Assembly: GCA_035574315.1 (NCBI GenBank)
Contig: DATLYW010000029.1
Coordinates: 1 to 64,000, forward strand
Length of the DNA stretch: 64,000 bases
DNA from: Candidatus Zixiibacteriota bacterium
GTDB lineage: Bacteria; Desulfobacterota; Binatia; UBA9968
Direction of reading: 5' to 3'
This document shows, piece after piece, positions 10,346 to 19,398 of this stretch (within the stretch, counting starts at the first letter, position 1; the number at the start of each line of letters is the position of its first letter). Below the pieces are notes generated by a model. That model worked only from the letters and a program-made list of their open reading frames with translations. It was not told the origin of the DNA and did no database searches. The position numbers were made by a program, and so were the translations under genes.

Positions 10346-11212
10346 TCATACCGGGGGAACCCAGTGCTTGACGCTTCCTACCAATCGTCCGATCTGTCTT
10401 CCGAGCCGCCACGCCAGCACTCCCCGGCCCTGTTCACGGTGAATTCCCCGAAGCGCACGAAGCAACGCGATCCAATCTCTTACATAAGAACTCCAGAGCG
10501 CGCTGCTGCCCGTCGCCGAAGTCCGGTACCGCTTGTATAGGAGCACGTTATACTCGGCGAACCCCCGAGATTGGCGGTACAATGCGCGCAGGCTGTCGCG
10601 ACATCGAACGTTCACCACCGCGTCCTCGACGAAGTGCAGACGGATGCCTCGCTTCTGAATCCTGACGCAATAATCCGTATCCGAGAGTCGGAGCAAGGTT
10701 TCGTCGAATCCTCCTACGGCGTCATGAATCTCTCGCTTGACTCCCATCCCGCTGCCGCCGGCATGGGGCAGGAACGGCGAATACCACAATTTTTGCAACT
10801 CCCTGTACTGAGGATTGCCCAGGACTCTCTGAAGCTCTCGGTGGTTGAGCTTTCCGGTGTCGAATCGCGACGCTACGAAACCATGCTCGAACAAGGCTTC
10901 ACCGATTGCCGCTACCCATCCCGGAGCGACTTCGTCGTCTGCGTCGCAAAATACAACATTGCGGCTCGCCGCTGCTGCAACACCGACATTGCGGGCATGT
11001 GCTGCACCACGTCTCTCGCGGGCCTCGACGATTCGCAAGCCCGGCAGGCGGTTTCGGTATTGCCTGACAATCTCGAGGGTCTCGTCACACGATCCATTGT
11101 CCGCGATGATCACCTCCCAGCTTCGGCTCCACTTCTGCGTCGCCAATGCTTCGAGTTGAGTCGCAATCGTCCGAGCCGCGTTAAGAGACGGAATAATGAC
11201 GCTTAGGTCCAC
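10346..11212 (-). CDS. Glycosyltransferase family 2
   Basis: The 288-residue GT-A enzyme starts MDLSVIIPSLNAARTIATQL and has IIADNGSCDETLEIV followed by the metal-binding VFCDADDEV. The segment GGFDETLLRLSDTDYCVRIQ is the usual acceptor-site helix of family 2 enzymes. It follows the deacetylase gene after 27 nt and precedes wzt. It should add one residue to the glycan; donor unknown. Confidence 0.92.
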   Translation of the reverse strand: MDLSVIIPSLNAARTIATQLEALATQKWSRSWEVIIADNGSCDETLEIVRQYRNRLPGLRIVEARERRGAAHARNVGVAAAASRNVVFCDADDEVAPGWVAAIGEALFEHGFVASRFDTGKLNHRELQRVLGNPQYRELQKLWYSPFLPHAGGSGMGVKREIHDAVGGFDETLLRLSDTDYCVRIQKRGIRLHFVEDAVVNVRCRDSLRALYRQSRGFAEYNVLLYKRYRTSATGSSALWSSYVRDWIALLRALRGIHREQGRGVLAWRLGRQIGRLVGSVKHWVPPV

Positions 11213-11239
11213 GCTTTGCTTTCTTCCACAGTCGGCAAA

Positions 11240-11998
11240 TCAAGGCTCCTTGAGGGCGTCATTCTTGATGCCGTCGAGAAATTTGAGATCCGGCGGCATC
11301 AACCACCGCCGCCGGCGCGGGCGACCAGCCTTCAGCAACATTGGAACGGTGACGAATCGATAATGTACCGACGCCTCTCGCAGGAACGAATTCACGGCGG
11401 TCAGCATAGGTTCACGACTGCAATAACTGTCAGCCCTGACGAAAAGTCGGTCGTGCAAGAGAACGATGCAGCCAGGACGAATGCTCGTCTTTAGCCGTTC
11501 GGCAATCCATTCGGGGTCGTTCGGAACCCAGTCCCTTACTTCTAGCGACCAGGCGATTATTTCATAGCCCAACATACGGGCGCTGAGATATGAAAGTACG
11601 CTTTGGTTCCCGAACGGCGGCCGAAACAATTTCGCGCCATAGGGTGCCAGCGCATCTGAGCAGGAGCGGATTTGAGCGCGCCTGTCCTTCGCTCTGAGCA
11701 GCGGAAAGGACGGATGATCCCAAGAATGATTCCCGATCGCGTGGCCTGCTTCCGCGACCCGCTTTACCAAATTTCTGTGTTCGACCGCGGCTTTTCCCAC
11801 CATGAAAAACGTGCCTAGCGCACCGTATCGCTCCAGGATGTCGAGCACTCTCGGCGTATATTCAGGGTGCGGGCCGTCATCGAATGTCAGGGCCGCCAAC
11901 GGTTCTTCGGTATCCACGCCCACGACCGTTCCAAGAACCCGATCGAGGGCCCATCGAACGGGCGCTTTTAGCAGCCCGACATAGCGCTTCATGCTCAT
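11240..11998 (-). CDS. Polysaccharide deacetylase, NodB homology domain
   Basis: The 252-residue protein is a metal-dependent carbohydrate de-N-acetylase. The NodB motifs are in order: LTFDDGPHPEYTPRVL (catalytic Asp pair), GNHSWDHPSF (H-x3-H metal site), LFRPPFGNQS, and WSLEVRDW with a later VLLHDR. The ATG at 11998 overlaps the TGA of the upstream gene as ATGA, so this start is preferred over a longer frame beginning at 12076. An N-terminal basic/hydrophobic stretch (KAPVRWALDRVLGTVVG) may associate with the membrane. It lacks the DUF3473 tail of the XrtA-associated deacetylases. Likely substrate is a GlcNAc or ManNAc residue of the cluster glycan. Confidence 0.88.
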   Translation of the reverse strand: MSMKRYVGLLKAPVRWALDRVLGTVVGVDTEEPLAALTFDDGPHPEYTPRVLDILERYGALGTFFMVGKAAVEHRNLVKRVAEAGHAIGNHSWDHPSFPLLRAKDRRAQIRSCSDALAPYGAKLFRPPFGNQSVLSYLSARMLGYEIIAWSLEVRDWVPNDPEWIAERLKTSIRPGCIVLLHDRLFVRADSYCSREPMLTAVNSFLREASVHYRFVTVPMLLKAGRPRRRRWLMPPDLKFLDGIKNDALKEP

Positions 11999-13407
11999 TC
12001 TTTCAGGACGAACTTCGTTCGCTCTCGGAGTTCGGGATCTGTGTTTCGCCGAGGCTCGAGGCACAGGAGCATCCACCGGTCCCGATCGAGTTCCGCGTAG
12101 CTACACACCTTCTCGAAATATTCTCCCAACGTTTCCCTGGCGCTCGCTAATGTAAGAGTCTTCGCCGAGCCTTCCGAATCGCCGTACTGCGCCGGTTTGT
12201 ACCCGACCAACGCCGCCTTGCGAGAGAACCTGCTCAGCCGCCAAGCCACATCCGAGAACCGCTTTTTCCGCCGGCCCTCGAAATAACGGGCGGTATTAAA
12301 CATGAAGACGACGTCGCATCGGAGGCGCTCTTCTGCCGGCCTGTGTATCCCCCATCGGTCGTGGGGCGGACTCGCAAGAATCGGGTCGACCTTCAACACA
12401 AGTGAATTCAACCGCTCATTTTTGACACGTTCGTAAATTCGGTTCGCACGGTCATCATCCGCATCGGCTATTATGACCCGCGATTTGCAGCAAGCCGCCG
12501 CCAGACGATACCACGATTCATCCGCCCCTATTTTGAGGACGCTCGTCGGTCTGAGCTTATCGACGATATCACCCAATGCAGTGTTTACACTCCGTTCCCA
12601 ATCCGCTTCAACGCCGGACAGCGACCACACTGGGTTCTTTTCACCGTGATGTCCGGGCAGCCGCTCTATCTGTCTGCGCAAAATCTCAACGGCCGCTTCC
12701 GGGGATCTTCGGGCTACCCGTCTTGCTTTCCGATCCATTCCAAAGTGATACAGCCAGTGCCGCATCGGCATAAGCCAGAACAGCAACCGATATATCGGGA
12801 GCTTCGGCAAGCCCAAATAGGCGTTCATTGCAACATCGACCAGGGGCGATGCCTCACTATCGAGGAACAACAGAGGGTAAAGAAAATCCGTTCGAAATTC
12901 GTGCAAAAAGGTACGTACCGGCGCCGGCCCTTTCGCGCAAATGCTGCCGATATCCACGAAAACCGGCCTCCATCCATCGAAGAGGATGTTCCAGGGGTGT
13001 GCGTCCTTGAGCGTGTAACCCGATCTCAGCAGACGCAATTCGATATCGCACGTCATCATTGCGGCGTCCTTCAGCATCGCCGAGGTCCACTCCGTGGGAT
13101 AGGATACCACGGGAATGGTTTTCGGCTTGACGACGAGATCAAATCCGTCGATACGGTGCTCGGTGATCTCGGTCTCCACCATGCCAAGCGTCGTCAACTC
13201 GCCATACAGCGGACTGTCCAACAATTGCCGATAGAAAACTTCGTACTGAGCAGCAATGGCCCGATACACTTCTCCACGCCAACGGAACACGACACCCACT
13301 TCGTCCGCCCCACTTGTCCGCTCCAGCGAGATCTCAGTGTCCGGAATCCGCACCGGGCGTCCAGGCCCCCCGCCTTTGAGCACGTTCTTCAATGCGTTAA
13401 CCCGCAA
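11995..13407 (-). CDS. NoeA-like protein: kinase-like N-terminal part, methyltransferase-like C-terminal part
   Basis: The 470-residue protein carries TLKDAHPWNILFDGWRPVFVDIGSI around residue 150, which resembles a kinase-like HxxNxxD and DxG arrangement. From about residue 285 there is a Rossmann-like segment (VLKIGADESWYRLAAAC, VIIADADDDRANRIYERV) of the type seen in class I SAM methyltransferases. This two-part layout is found in NoeA-type proteins of rhizobial and capsule loci. The glycine-rich SAM loop is degenerate, so catalysis is uncertain. It is translationally coupled to the NodB-type deacetylase. Confidence 0.6.
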   Translation of the reverse strand: MRVNALKNVLKGGGPGRPVRIPDTEISLERTSGADEVGVVFRWRGEVYRAIAAQYEVFYRQLLDSPLYGELTTLGMVETEITEHRIDGFDLVVKPKTIPVVSYPTEWTSAMLKDAAMMTCDIELRLLRSGYTLKDAHPWNILFDGWRPVFVDIGSICAKGPAPVRTFLHEFRTDFLYPLLFLDSEASPLVDVAMNAYLGLPKLPIYRLLFWLMPMRHWLYHFGMDRKARRVARRSPEAAVEILRRQIERLPGHHGEKNPVWSLSGVEADWERSVNTALGDIVDKLRPTSVLKIGADESWYRLAAACCKSRVIIADADDDRANRIYERVKNERLNSLVLKVDPILASPPHDRWGIHRPAEERLRCDVVFMFNTARYFEGRRKKRFSDVAWRLSRFSRKAALVGYKPAQYGDSEGSAKTLTLASARETLGEYFEKVCSYAELDRDRWMLLCLEPRRNTDPELRERTKFVLKE

Positions 13408-13491
13408 TCAAATGCTGCGCCGGCATCGCAATGCCTCGTCTTCACGGTCCGCTACGGCCACAGCGCCGGCGGAGGTTTCCTGAAGAGGCAG

Positions 13492-14883
13492 TCACCGCGC
13501 TCGCTCGCCGCGCAAGGAAAGTCCGGACGTAGGGTTCTGTACTTTCTCACGTTTGGTCAATGCGCGAGCCACAGGAATTAACCTGCGCGCCAAATCCCTC
13601 ATAACCTGGTCGTTGGCATGCTCGTTCAGATGGCTATCGGCCGGCCCTACTTCCCACTCCTCCACCGTCACCGGGATCACATGCACGTCGAAATCTCGAT
13701 TGATGTAATCGACATTCGCCTCGTATTGCTGCCGCGATGTCGTGTAATATTTGCCGTTCAAGACATGAACCTGCTCGGCACTCGACTCGTCGCCAGTCGA
13801 ATGCCAGTATTTCGATTCCGGTGCACGGGTATAGAGTATGACGAACTTCCCGCCCCTTGAGACTACCAATCTTTCCATCTCCTTCAACAAGCTCCGGGTA
13901 AGATCCAGCCCATATTGGGTTCTTTCACTGCGCGGAGTCAGCATCATCGCCAGCGGGCTTTTTTCTGTGCTGAGCTGATGATTGCGCATCATTCCCGCAT
14001 CGTGCATCCTTTGCCAGTTCCAGTTAACTGGGCCGTCATATCTCTCCTTAGGCACGAATGCTTTCGGAAGACGCTTCTCCCACACCCCATCCCTGTCGGC
14101 GGGGCAATATCTCCGTAGCAGCGCCACCACCTTAATTTGCGGATTCAAATCCTCCCCCAATTGCTCGCTGGGGCCGGCCAATTCTCCATCTTCCAGCCAG
14201 AATGTCGGCTTTGGAGTACCGTTTACCGGGTAGTACGTTGGGAACACGTTATTCCACACATCGTTGTTCGGGGTTTCCCACAAAACAACCAAATCTGCAC
14301 GATATTTCTGATAGTATTCTTTCAGAGCGAGCAGCTCTTGATCTGTTCCATATCCGCCAGTACCCAACGTGAACACCCTCGCCTTGAGACCGGCGGAATT
14401 GAAATAGAATTCCAATCGTCGCTCAGGCATCCACCCGTATGCGCTCGCTCTGGCTTCCACCTGAGAGTCACCGAGCAGAACGACGACGAAGTCCTCATCC
14501 GAATATTCGATCTTCTGCCCGCGAAATCCGAGCTGGTTTTTTTCAGCGGCCGGCGCTGACGATCTCCAGCCCGCACGCAGCGGAACGGGCTTATAAAACA
14601 GCTGCAGCATTACCGTGATCAGCGCGATTGTAAATGCCCCACTACAAAGCATCAGACCGACTCTCGATCCCCGCAACCTCGGGCGAATTACGAGCAGGTA
14701 TAGCCCGAGCCCCACGCATGACACTCTCGTGCCGAATATGAGGGTCAGAAAAAGACGCGACGTTATCGGTGGACCGCAAAACCCCGTCGTCTCCAAGGTT
14801 GTACGGCTAAGAACTACACCGAAAACCACAAGCGCGAGGCCGAGGCCGATGGATATTCCGGCCTTGTTTCCGGCGATGTTCAT
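13492..14883 (-). CDS. Membrane-anchored SGNH/GDSL hydrolase-like protein (first cassette)
   Basis: The 463-residue protein has about three N-terminal membrane segments (residues 10-25, 40-65, 75-95) and then an extracytoplasmic SGNH domain. VVVLLGDSQVEARA gives the nucleophile block, WETPNNDVWNN the Asn block, and PADSHLNEHAND the Asp-x-x-His pair. Such proteins add or remove O-acetyl groups on exported glycans. The ATG at 14883 is chosen; an in-frame TTG at 14907 would add eight residues. It follows the DUF5989 gene and the first carbamoyltransferase, an arrangement repeated with the second cassette. Confidence 0.8.
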   Translation of the reverse strand: MNIAGNKAGISIGLGLALVVFGVVLSRTTLETTGFCGPPITSRLFLTLIFGTRVSCVGLGLYLLVIRPRLRGSRVGLMLCSGAFTIALITVMLQLFYKPVPLRAGWRSSAPAAEKNQLGFRGQKIEYSDEDFVVVLLGDSQVEARASAYGWMPERRLEFYFNSAGLKARVFTLGTGGYGTDQELLALKEYYQKYRADLVVLWETPNNDVWNNVFPTYYPVNGTPKPTFWLEDGELAGPSEQLGEDLNPQIKVVALLRRYCPADRDGVWEKRLPKAFVPKERYDGPVNWNWQRMHDAGMMRNHQLSTEKSPLAMMLTPRSERTQYGLDLTRSLLKEMERLVVSRGGKFVILYTRAPESKYWHSTGDESSAEQVHVLNGKYYTTSRQQYEANVDYINRDFDVHVIPVTVEEWEVGPADSHLNEHANDQVMRDLARRLIPVARALTKREKVQNPTSGLSLRGERAR

Positions 14884-14968
14884 GGAAGGATTCCCGCAGC
14901 GTCGCAAAGCACCAGCGACGGTATCTCCCGTGTAGCCCTGTGGCCCTGTACGGGAATCGCAGCATCCA

Positions 14969-15148
14969 TCAAAATAACGTGTAAACGAACGGCGCGATTG
15001 CGGAGCTCTGGGCGAAAATCAACAAGCCGCTGAAAAGCAACAACACCAGCACCATGGGCGTGATCCACCACCATTTGTGCTGCCAGAAAAAAAACAACAG
15101 CTCGCCCGCAATGCCGAGCCGGCTTAGGATACTGTCTATGAGGCGCAT
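14969..15148 (-). CDS. DUF5989 family small membrane protein (59 residues)
   Basis: A very strong Shine-Dalgarno (AAAGGAGG, 8 nt before ATG) opens a 59-codon gene reading MRLIDSILSRLGIAGELLFF, then a WQHKWWWITPM turn, one membrane helix (VLVLLLFSGLLIFAQ) and the ending SSAIAPFVYTLF. The aromatic K-W-W-W step before the helix and the SAIAPFVYTLF end are the DUF5989 pattern, found beside carbamoyltransferases in capsule loci. Function unknown; an accessory role for the adjacent carbamoyltransferase or SGNH protein is inference from position. Confidence 0.85.
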   Translation of the reverse strand: MRLIDSILSRLGIAGELLFFFWQHKWWWITPMVLVLLLFSGLLIFAQSSAIAPFVYTLF

Positions 15149-15169
15149 ACAACTAACCTCCTTTCAAGG

Positions 15170-15275
15170 ACCGGGGAACGACGACCGCGGACCGAAGACC
15201 GAAGACTGGTCGCTCAGTGCCTTACCCTGTTTCCGCTTTTCGCCCGCGCCGTACCCATCCCCCGTCACCGGTTAC
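15170..15275. repeat. Short repeat array, module B
   Basis: Between the DUF5989 start and the carbamoyltransferase stop lies a GACCGGGGAACGACGACCGCGGACCGAAGACCGAAGAC-type run broken into short motifs, with a GTCACCGGTTACCGGTC end. It is a degenerate copy of module B without the A, C or D modules. Confidence 0.65.
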
Positions 15276-15281
15276 CGGTCT

Positions 15282-17063
15282 TTAATTCGCCTTCTCCACC
15301 ACGCAATCACGCAGCACCAGGACGTCCATGCCGCTGCGGCTGAATGTGTTGAACGCTTCCTCCGGGGTGTTGACGATCGGCTCACCTTTCAGGTTAAACG
15401 ACGTGTTGAGCACGACCGGAACACCCGTCGCTTCGCCGAACGTCTCGATCAGGCGGTAATAGCTCGGGTTGGTATCGCGCCGCACCGTCTGCAAGCGGCC
15501 TGTTCCGTCGACGTGAGTAATGGCGGGAAGGACCTCCTGCTTGTCCTCGCGGACGTCGACCACGTACAGCATGAAACGCGCTGGATAGTGCGTCTCCGGC
15601 GACGCCAGGTCAAAGTAATCCTTTGCCCGCTCCGCCAATACCGAAGGGGCAAACGGCCGAAACGGCTCCCGGAATTTGATTTTGACGTTGACCACGTCCT
15701 TCATCTCGGGCCGCCTGGGGTCGGCCAGGATGCTGCGGTTACCCAGCGCCCTCGGGCCCCATTCGAACCTTCCTTGCGACCAGCCGACCACCTTTCCCTC
15801 CCGCAAGCGGTCGACGGTGTAACCGATGAGCTTTTCTTCGTCGTCGAAACGCCGGTATGGAATTCCGCTTCGGTCCAAGAAATCCTTGACACGGGCGGCA
15901 CTGTGTTCCTCTCCCCAATACGCGTGCTCCATCACGAAGCCGCGGGGTTTCCCCAACACTGAATGGTAGCCGTACAGCGCCGCGCCCACGGCGCCCCCGC
16001 CGTCACCGGCCGACGGCTGGATGTAGAGCTCCTCGAACGGCGTCTCGCGCAAAATGCGGCCATTCGCCACGCTATTGAGCGCCACGCCGCCCGCCATGCA
16101 GAGTTTTTTGAGCCCGGTCTCCTGGTAAGCGTGATTCGCCATCCGGAGCATGGCCTCTTCGATGACCGCCTGGATGCTCGCCGCGATATCGGCATAGTGC
16201 TGGTTTTGCCGCGCAAGCTCCTGATAGTTTCCCGGCTTCTCGCCGAAATAGGAAGGGTAACCGCTGCTTGCGGTGAAGAAACGAGACTGTGGATCACGGG
16301 GCGGCCCAAACAGAGCCTCGAACTTCCCGTTGAAGGTCCTGTCCGTCGAGTAGTGAAAACAAAAATAATCCATGTCGAGCTCGAAGCTCCCATCCGACCC
16401 GATGCGAACCACCTTGCGCACCTTGTCGACGTATCGCGGTTCTCCGAACGGCGCCATCCCCATCACCTTGTACTCGCCCTCGTTCACCTCGAAACCCAAG
16501 AAAGCGGTGAATGCGCTGTACAGCAGCCCCAGCGAGTGCGGAAAGCGGATCTCCTTTAGCAGCTTGATTTCCGTCCCGCGCCCTACTCCCAGGCTGGCCG
16601 TCGTCCATTCACCGACCCCATCGACCGTGAGAATCGCCGCTTCTTCGAACGGAGAGCAGTAAAAAGCGCTCGCGGCGTGGGACAAATGATGCTCGCTGAA
16701 AAGAATCTTCGACGGCGGCACGCCCAGCCTTCTCTGGATCAGGTGACGGATCCACAGCTTGTCCCCGAGCCACGTGATCATCGCCTCCCTGAAGACGCGA
16801 TGCGAGCGCGGGAACATCTGCAGGCTCGTCAGTATCAGGCGCTCGAATTTGACGAACGGTTTTTCAAAGAAGACGACGTAATCGACGTCCTCGGCCCGAA
16901 TGTGTCCGCTTCGCAGGCAGAAGTCGATCGCCTGCTGGGGAAATTCGTAGTCGTGTTTCTTTCGGCTGAAGCGCTCCTCCTCCGCCGCCGCGAGCAACTG
17001 TCCGTCACGCAGCAAGGCTGCCGCTGCGTCGTGGAAATAGCAGGAGATTCCGAGGACGTTCAT
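15282..17063 (-). CDS. Carbamoyltransferase, NodU/CmcH family (first cassette)
   Basis: The 593-residue enzyme transfers a carbamoyl group from carbamoyl phosphate, via a carbamoyl-AMP intermediate, to a hydroxyl of a sugar. The N-terminal Kae1-like domain starts MNVLGISCYFHDAAAALL and contains the metal-binding HHLSHAASAF and TVDGVGEWTT. The C-terminal YrdC-like part has WGPRALGNRSILADPR, PFAPSVL, ITHVDGTGRLQTV and NTSFNLKGEPIVNTPEEA. All blocks are intact. The start at 17063 forms TGATG with the stop of the small upstream gene, so translation is coupled; the frame continues upstream but without homology. It is paralogous to the enzyme at 19969-21825. Confidence 0.95.
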   Translation of the reverse strand: MNVLGISCYFHDAAAALLRDGQLLAAAEEERFSRKKHDYEFPQQAIDFCLRSGHIRAEDVDYVVFFEKPFVKFERLILTSLQMFPRSHRVFREAMITWLGDKLWIRHLIQRRLGVPPSKILFSEHHLSHAASAFYCSPFEEAAILTVDGVGEWTTASLGVGRGTEIKLLKEIRFPHSLGLLYSAFTAFLGFEVNEGEYKVMGMAPFGEPRYVDKVRKVVRIGSDGSFELDMDYFCFHYSTDRTFNGKFEALFGPPRDPQSRFFTASSGYPSYFGEKPGNYQELARQNQHYADIAASIQAVIEEAMLRMANHAYQETGLKKLCMAGGVALNSVANGRILRETPFEELYIQPSAGDGGGAVGAALYGYHSVLGKPRGFVMEHAYWGEEHSAARVKDFLDRSGIPYRRFDDEEKLIGYTVDRLREGKVVGWSQGRFEWGPRALGNRSILADPRRPEMKDVVNVKIKFREPFRPFAPSVLAERAKDYFDLASPETHYPARFMLYVVDVREDKQEVLPAITHVDGTGRLQTVRRDTNPSYYRLIETFGEATGVPVVLNTSFNLKGEPIVNTPEEAFNTFSRSGMDVLVLRDCVVEKAN

Positions 17064-17323
17064 CAAAATTGCTTTCTCGCGTCTTCGAGAGACCCGGACC
17101 ATGTTCCCGCCCGGGCCCTCCATCCCCGCGCTGAGCCTGACTTGAGGGCCAGCGGGTCGCCGGCACGCACCAATAGGGCGAACGGCGCCGCAATGACAAA
17201 ATAGAACGCAACGAGAATCAAACGCGCCTGAAAATCTCCGATTGCCTTCGCGGCGTGCTTCCACGACTGCCAAAGCTCCCCGATCCGGCCTTGATACTTC
17301 TTCTCGAAGACGCCAGCTACCAT
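17063..17323 (-). CDS. Small SxtJ-like membrane protein
   Basis: The 86-residue protein has one hydrophobic helix (LILVAFYFVIAAPFALLVRA) followed by GDPLAL, resembling the C-terminal part of SxtJ-family membrane proteins that accompany carbamoyltransferases. The segment before it (GELWQSWKHAAKAIGDFQAR) is conserved in small proteins beside NodU-type genes, and the ending (EDARKQF) is also typical. Its stop overlaps the carbamoyltransferase start by one base. The ATG at 17323 lacks a clear Shine-Dalgarno, so the start is tentative. Function unknown. Confidence 0.72.
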   Translation of the reverse strand: MVAGVFEKKYQGRIGELWQSWKHAAKAIGDFQARLILVAFYFVIAAPFALLVRAGDPLALKSGSARGWRARAGTWSGSLEDARKQF

Positions 17324-17453
17324 ATGAGCTTGTCGCGAAATCCTCCTGAAGAACGGACCACTGAAAATCGACGCGCCCAATCCGTGCGGAGCGCAACGGG
17401 CGCGAGCGTTCTCCGCCCCTTCCCGAAAGAACCGGACCGCGACCAGTTAACCG

Positions 17454-18299
17454 TTAGCGCAATAGGTAGGGTTCCCAGAATGCCCTATCGTACTTCGGCC
17501 ACGCGTGGCATCCGAACGGCAGCTTGCGACCGTTCAGCTCGAAACACAAACGGGGGGCTGCTTCGAAACCAAAGCGCAGGCCGGTGTCGAAATCCGCGAC
17601 CTTGAACTCGGGAAAATAATGAGTGCCGCGGTCCGACCAGAAATGGTCTTCGTTGCGCCAAGAGACCTTTGGCCAGTCCGCCATCTCGCGCCTGACTCCG
17701 TTGAAGAAACGAAGGCGCTTGAGGTATCGCTTATGAAGGTTCATGTAGCGCTCAAGGGTCGGTACCGAGGCATAGGTTTTCCGCCAGTATTCTTCCGGAT
17801 CCACGGCGTACCTGCGGGAATCGAAGATTTTCAGAAAGCTCGAAACCTTTCGCAGCGAAAAACCGCCGTTTCCCACCTTCGGGGTTTTCACCCAGGGCGT
17901 GTCCGGACAGTTGAGCCACGGCGGGCCGACGTAATCGAGCCCTGACTCGCACCACTGCATGAGCTGGTCCGAGAAGACCAGCGCGTCTGTGTGGTAAACG
18001 AGGATATATTCGTACTCACGGAACGCCTCGTAAAATCCGCGGGAAAGCATCAACCGGATGTGTGCGGTTATGCTGCCGAAGAAACGATCGCTGAAGTGCC
18101 TTTGAAGAAAACCCGGGATCCGGAGATCCAAGGATTCCGGCAAAACCAGGTATTTGTCGTACCTATCGAGAAATCGGATGAGGTGCCTGAAGGATATCTC
18201 TTCGTCGGCAGTGATCTCTTTCCGATTATGCATCGGCACAACGACCGCAACGAGATTTGCCAGCGAACCCCTCTGTACGCCAATCGACTCAGAGCGCAT
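17454..18299 (-). CDS. DUF5672 family protein, probable glycosyltransferase
   Basis: The 281-residue protein begins near VAVVVPMHNRKEITADEEI and has YDKYLVLPESLDL, FGSITAHIRLMLSRGFYEAF, YILVYHTDALVFSDQL and VGPPWL. This set identifies the DUF5672 family. The fold is predicted to be GT-A-like with HTDAL in the position of the metal-binding motif, so a glycosyltransferase role is likely but unproven. The start at 18299 overlaps the upstream SGNH stop by 11 nt; a longer in-frame extension to 18485 has no homology. Confidence 0.8.
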   Translation of the reverse strand: MRSESIGVQRGSLANLVAVVVPMHNRKEITADEEISFRHLIRFLDRYDKYLVLPESLDLRIPGFLQRHFSDRFFGSITAHIRLMLSRGFYEAFREYEYILVYHTDALVFSDQLMQWCESGLDYVGPPWLNCPDTPWVKTPKVGNGGFSLRKVSSFLKIFDSRRYAVDPEEYWRKTYASVPTLERYMNLHKRYLKRLRFFNGVRREMADWPKVSWRNEDHFWSDRGTHYFPEFKVADFDTGLRFGFEAAPRLCFELNGRKLPFGCHAWPKYDRAFWEPYLLR

Positions 18300-19395
18300 T
18301 GGGCTGAACAGTGACCCGGTCGCCGGGCGCAACCAAGGTTTTTGAACCGATGTTGCCAGCAGCGTCGCCGTGCCGCCGATGCAATTCCCGCAGGAGCTCT
18401 GCGACCTTGCGATGCCCTTTCGCATTCCAATGGCAGTCTCCGACCTTATAGTCCTCCGGTTTAAGGTGATCCTTGAGCGCCACATGCCTCACGCCCAACT
18501 CGGAGCAAATCCGGCCGATCTCCCGGTCGGGAAGCTCTGCGTCGAAGGATTTCGGATCCCCGCCCTGTCGCAGCAACAACTGCCTGCCAGCCGGCGTCAG
18601 CTGAGTAACATCGGGTATAGTCAGGACGACCAGCTCCGCCCCGACCTCACGGCACAGTTCCGCGCCCTGCCGCAACAAAAAGGCACAGGCCGGATAAGCT
18701 CTGGCCGACAGGAACGAACGGCTGCACAGGTCGGCGAGCTTGCCGTAATAGTTCCGCATTGCCGTGTCGACGTCCGGAGTGGATGGCCATCGCGTCGCGT
18801 TGACATGGTCGGTCACGATTTGCCACTCCCTTGTACCGTCCAGCGGACGGACAAAAGGCATCCTATAGCCACACATGTCTGGAGTGAGATTCTCGTACAG
18901 GTCGTTGCCGAAATAAATGAACCATACCACCAATTTGTCCTTCAGCTTCAGCGCCAGGCGACGCATCCAGAGCAGCTCCTGAACCATGTTGTAACCGTTC
19001 GTGCCAATGGCTTTGATACGCACATCCGGCAGCAGGTTGCCGAAGTACCGTTTGTCATCGATACCGAACCCCCAAGCAAACGAATCACCGAAAACAACAA
19101 CGTCGCTTTGCTCGAGATCCGTCTTTCCGCGCCAACCCTGACGATCCGTGCTCACTTGGTAAACGTCCTCGGCAAGGTGAAAGGTGCTCAGGTTCGCGGC
19201 TGGCTTCCATCCGATCTCCGGCTCGAATTCTATCAACTCACCCCAACGCGCGATGCCGGGCTCCAGACATCGGGCAATCACCACGGCGAATCGGCTCAAG
19301 ACCGCAAGCGGAATCATGGCCAGCAACACCGGTAAGATCAAAATGAAACCTACCGAAGAGGCGGCGAGCGCCAGAATGAACCGAAATGTCCCCAT
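18289..19395 (-). CDS. Membrane-anchored SGNH/GDSL hydrolase-like protein (second cassette)
   Basis: The 368-residue protein has one or two N-terminal membrane segments (residues 5-45) and an SGNH domain: VVVFGDSFAWGFGIDD supplies the Ser block, FIYFGNDLYEN the Asn block and VGDCHWNAKGH the Asp/His block. It probably acts on the O-acetylation state of the glycan outside the inner membrane. It starts 3 nt after the stop of the 188-residue membrane protein, so the genes are co-translated. It is the counterpart of the SGNH gene at 13492-14883. Confidence 0.82.
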   Translation of the reverse strand: MGTFRFILALAASSVGFILILPVLLAMIPLAVLSRFAVVIARCLEPGIARWGELIEFEPEIGWKPAANLSTFHLAEDVYQVSTDRQGWRGKTDLEQSDVVVFGDSFAWGFGIDDKRYFGNLLPDVRIKAIGTNGYNMVQELLWMRRLALKLKDKLVVWFIYFGNDLYENLTPDMCGYRMPFVRPLDGTREWQIVTDHVNATRWPSTPDVDTAMRNYYGKLADLCSRSFLSARAYPACAFLLRQGAELCREVGAELVVLTIPDVTQLTPAGRQLLLRQGGDPKSFDAELPDREIGRICSELGVRHVALKDHLKPEDYKVGDCHWNAKGHRKVAELLRELHRRHGDAAGNIGSKTLVAPGDRVTVQPNAL

Positions 19396-19398
19396 GGC

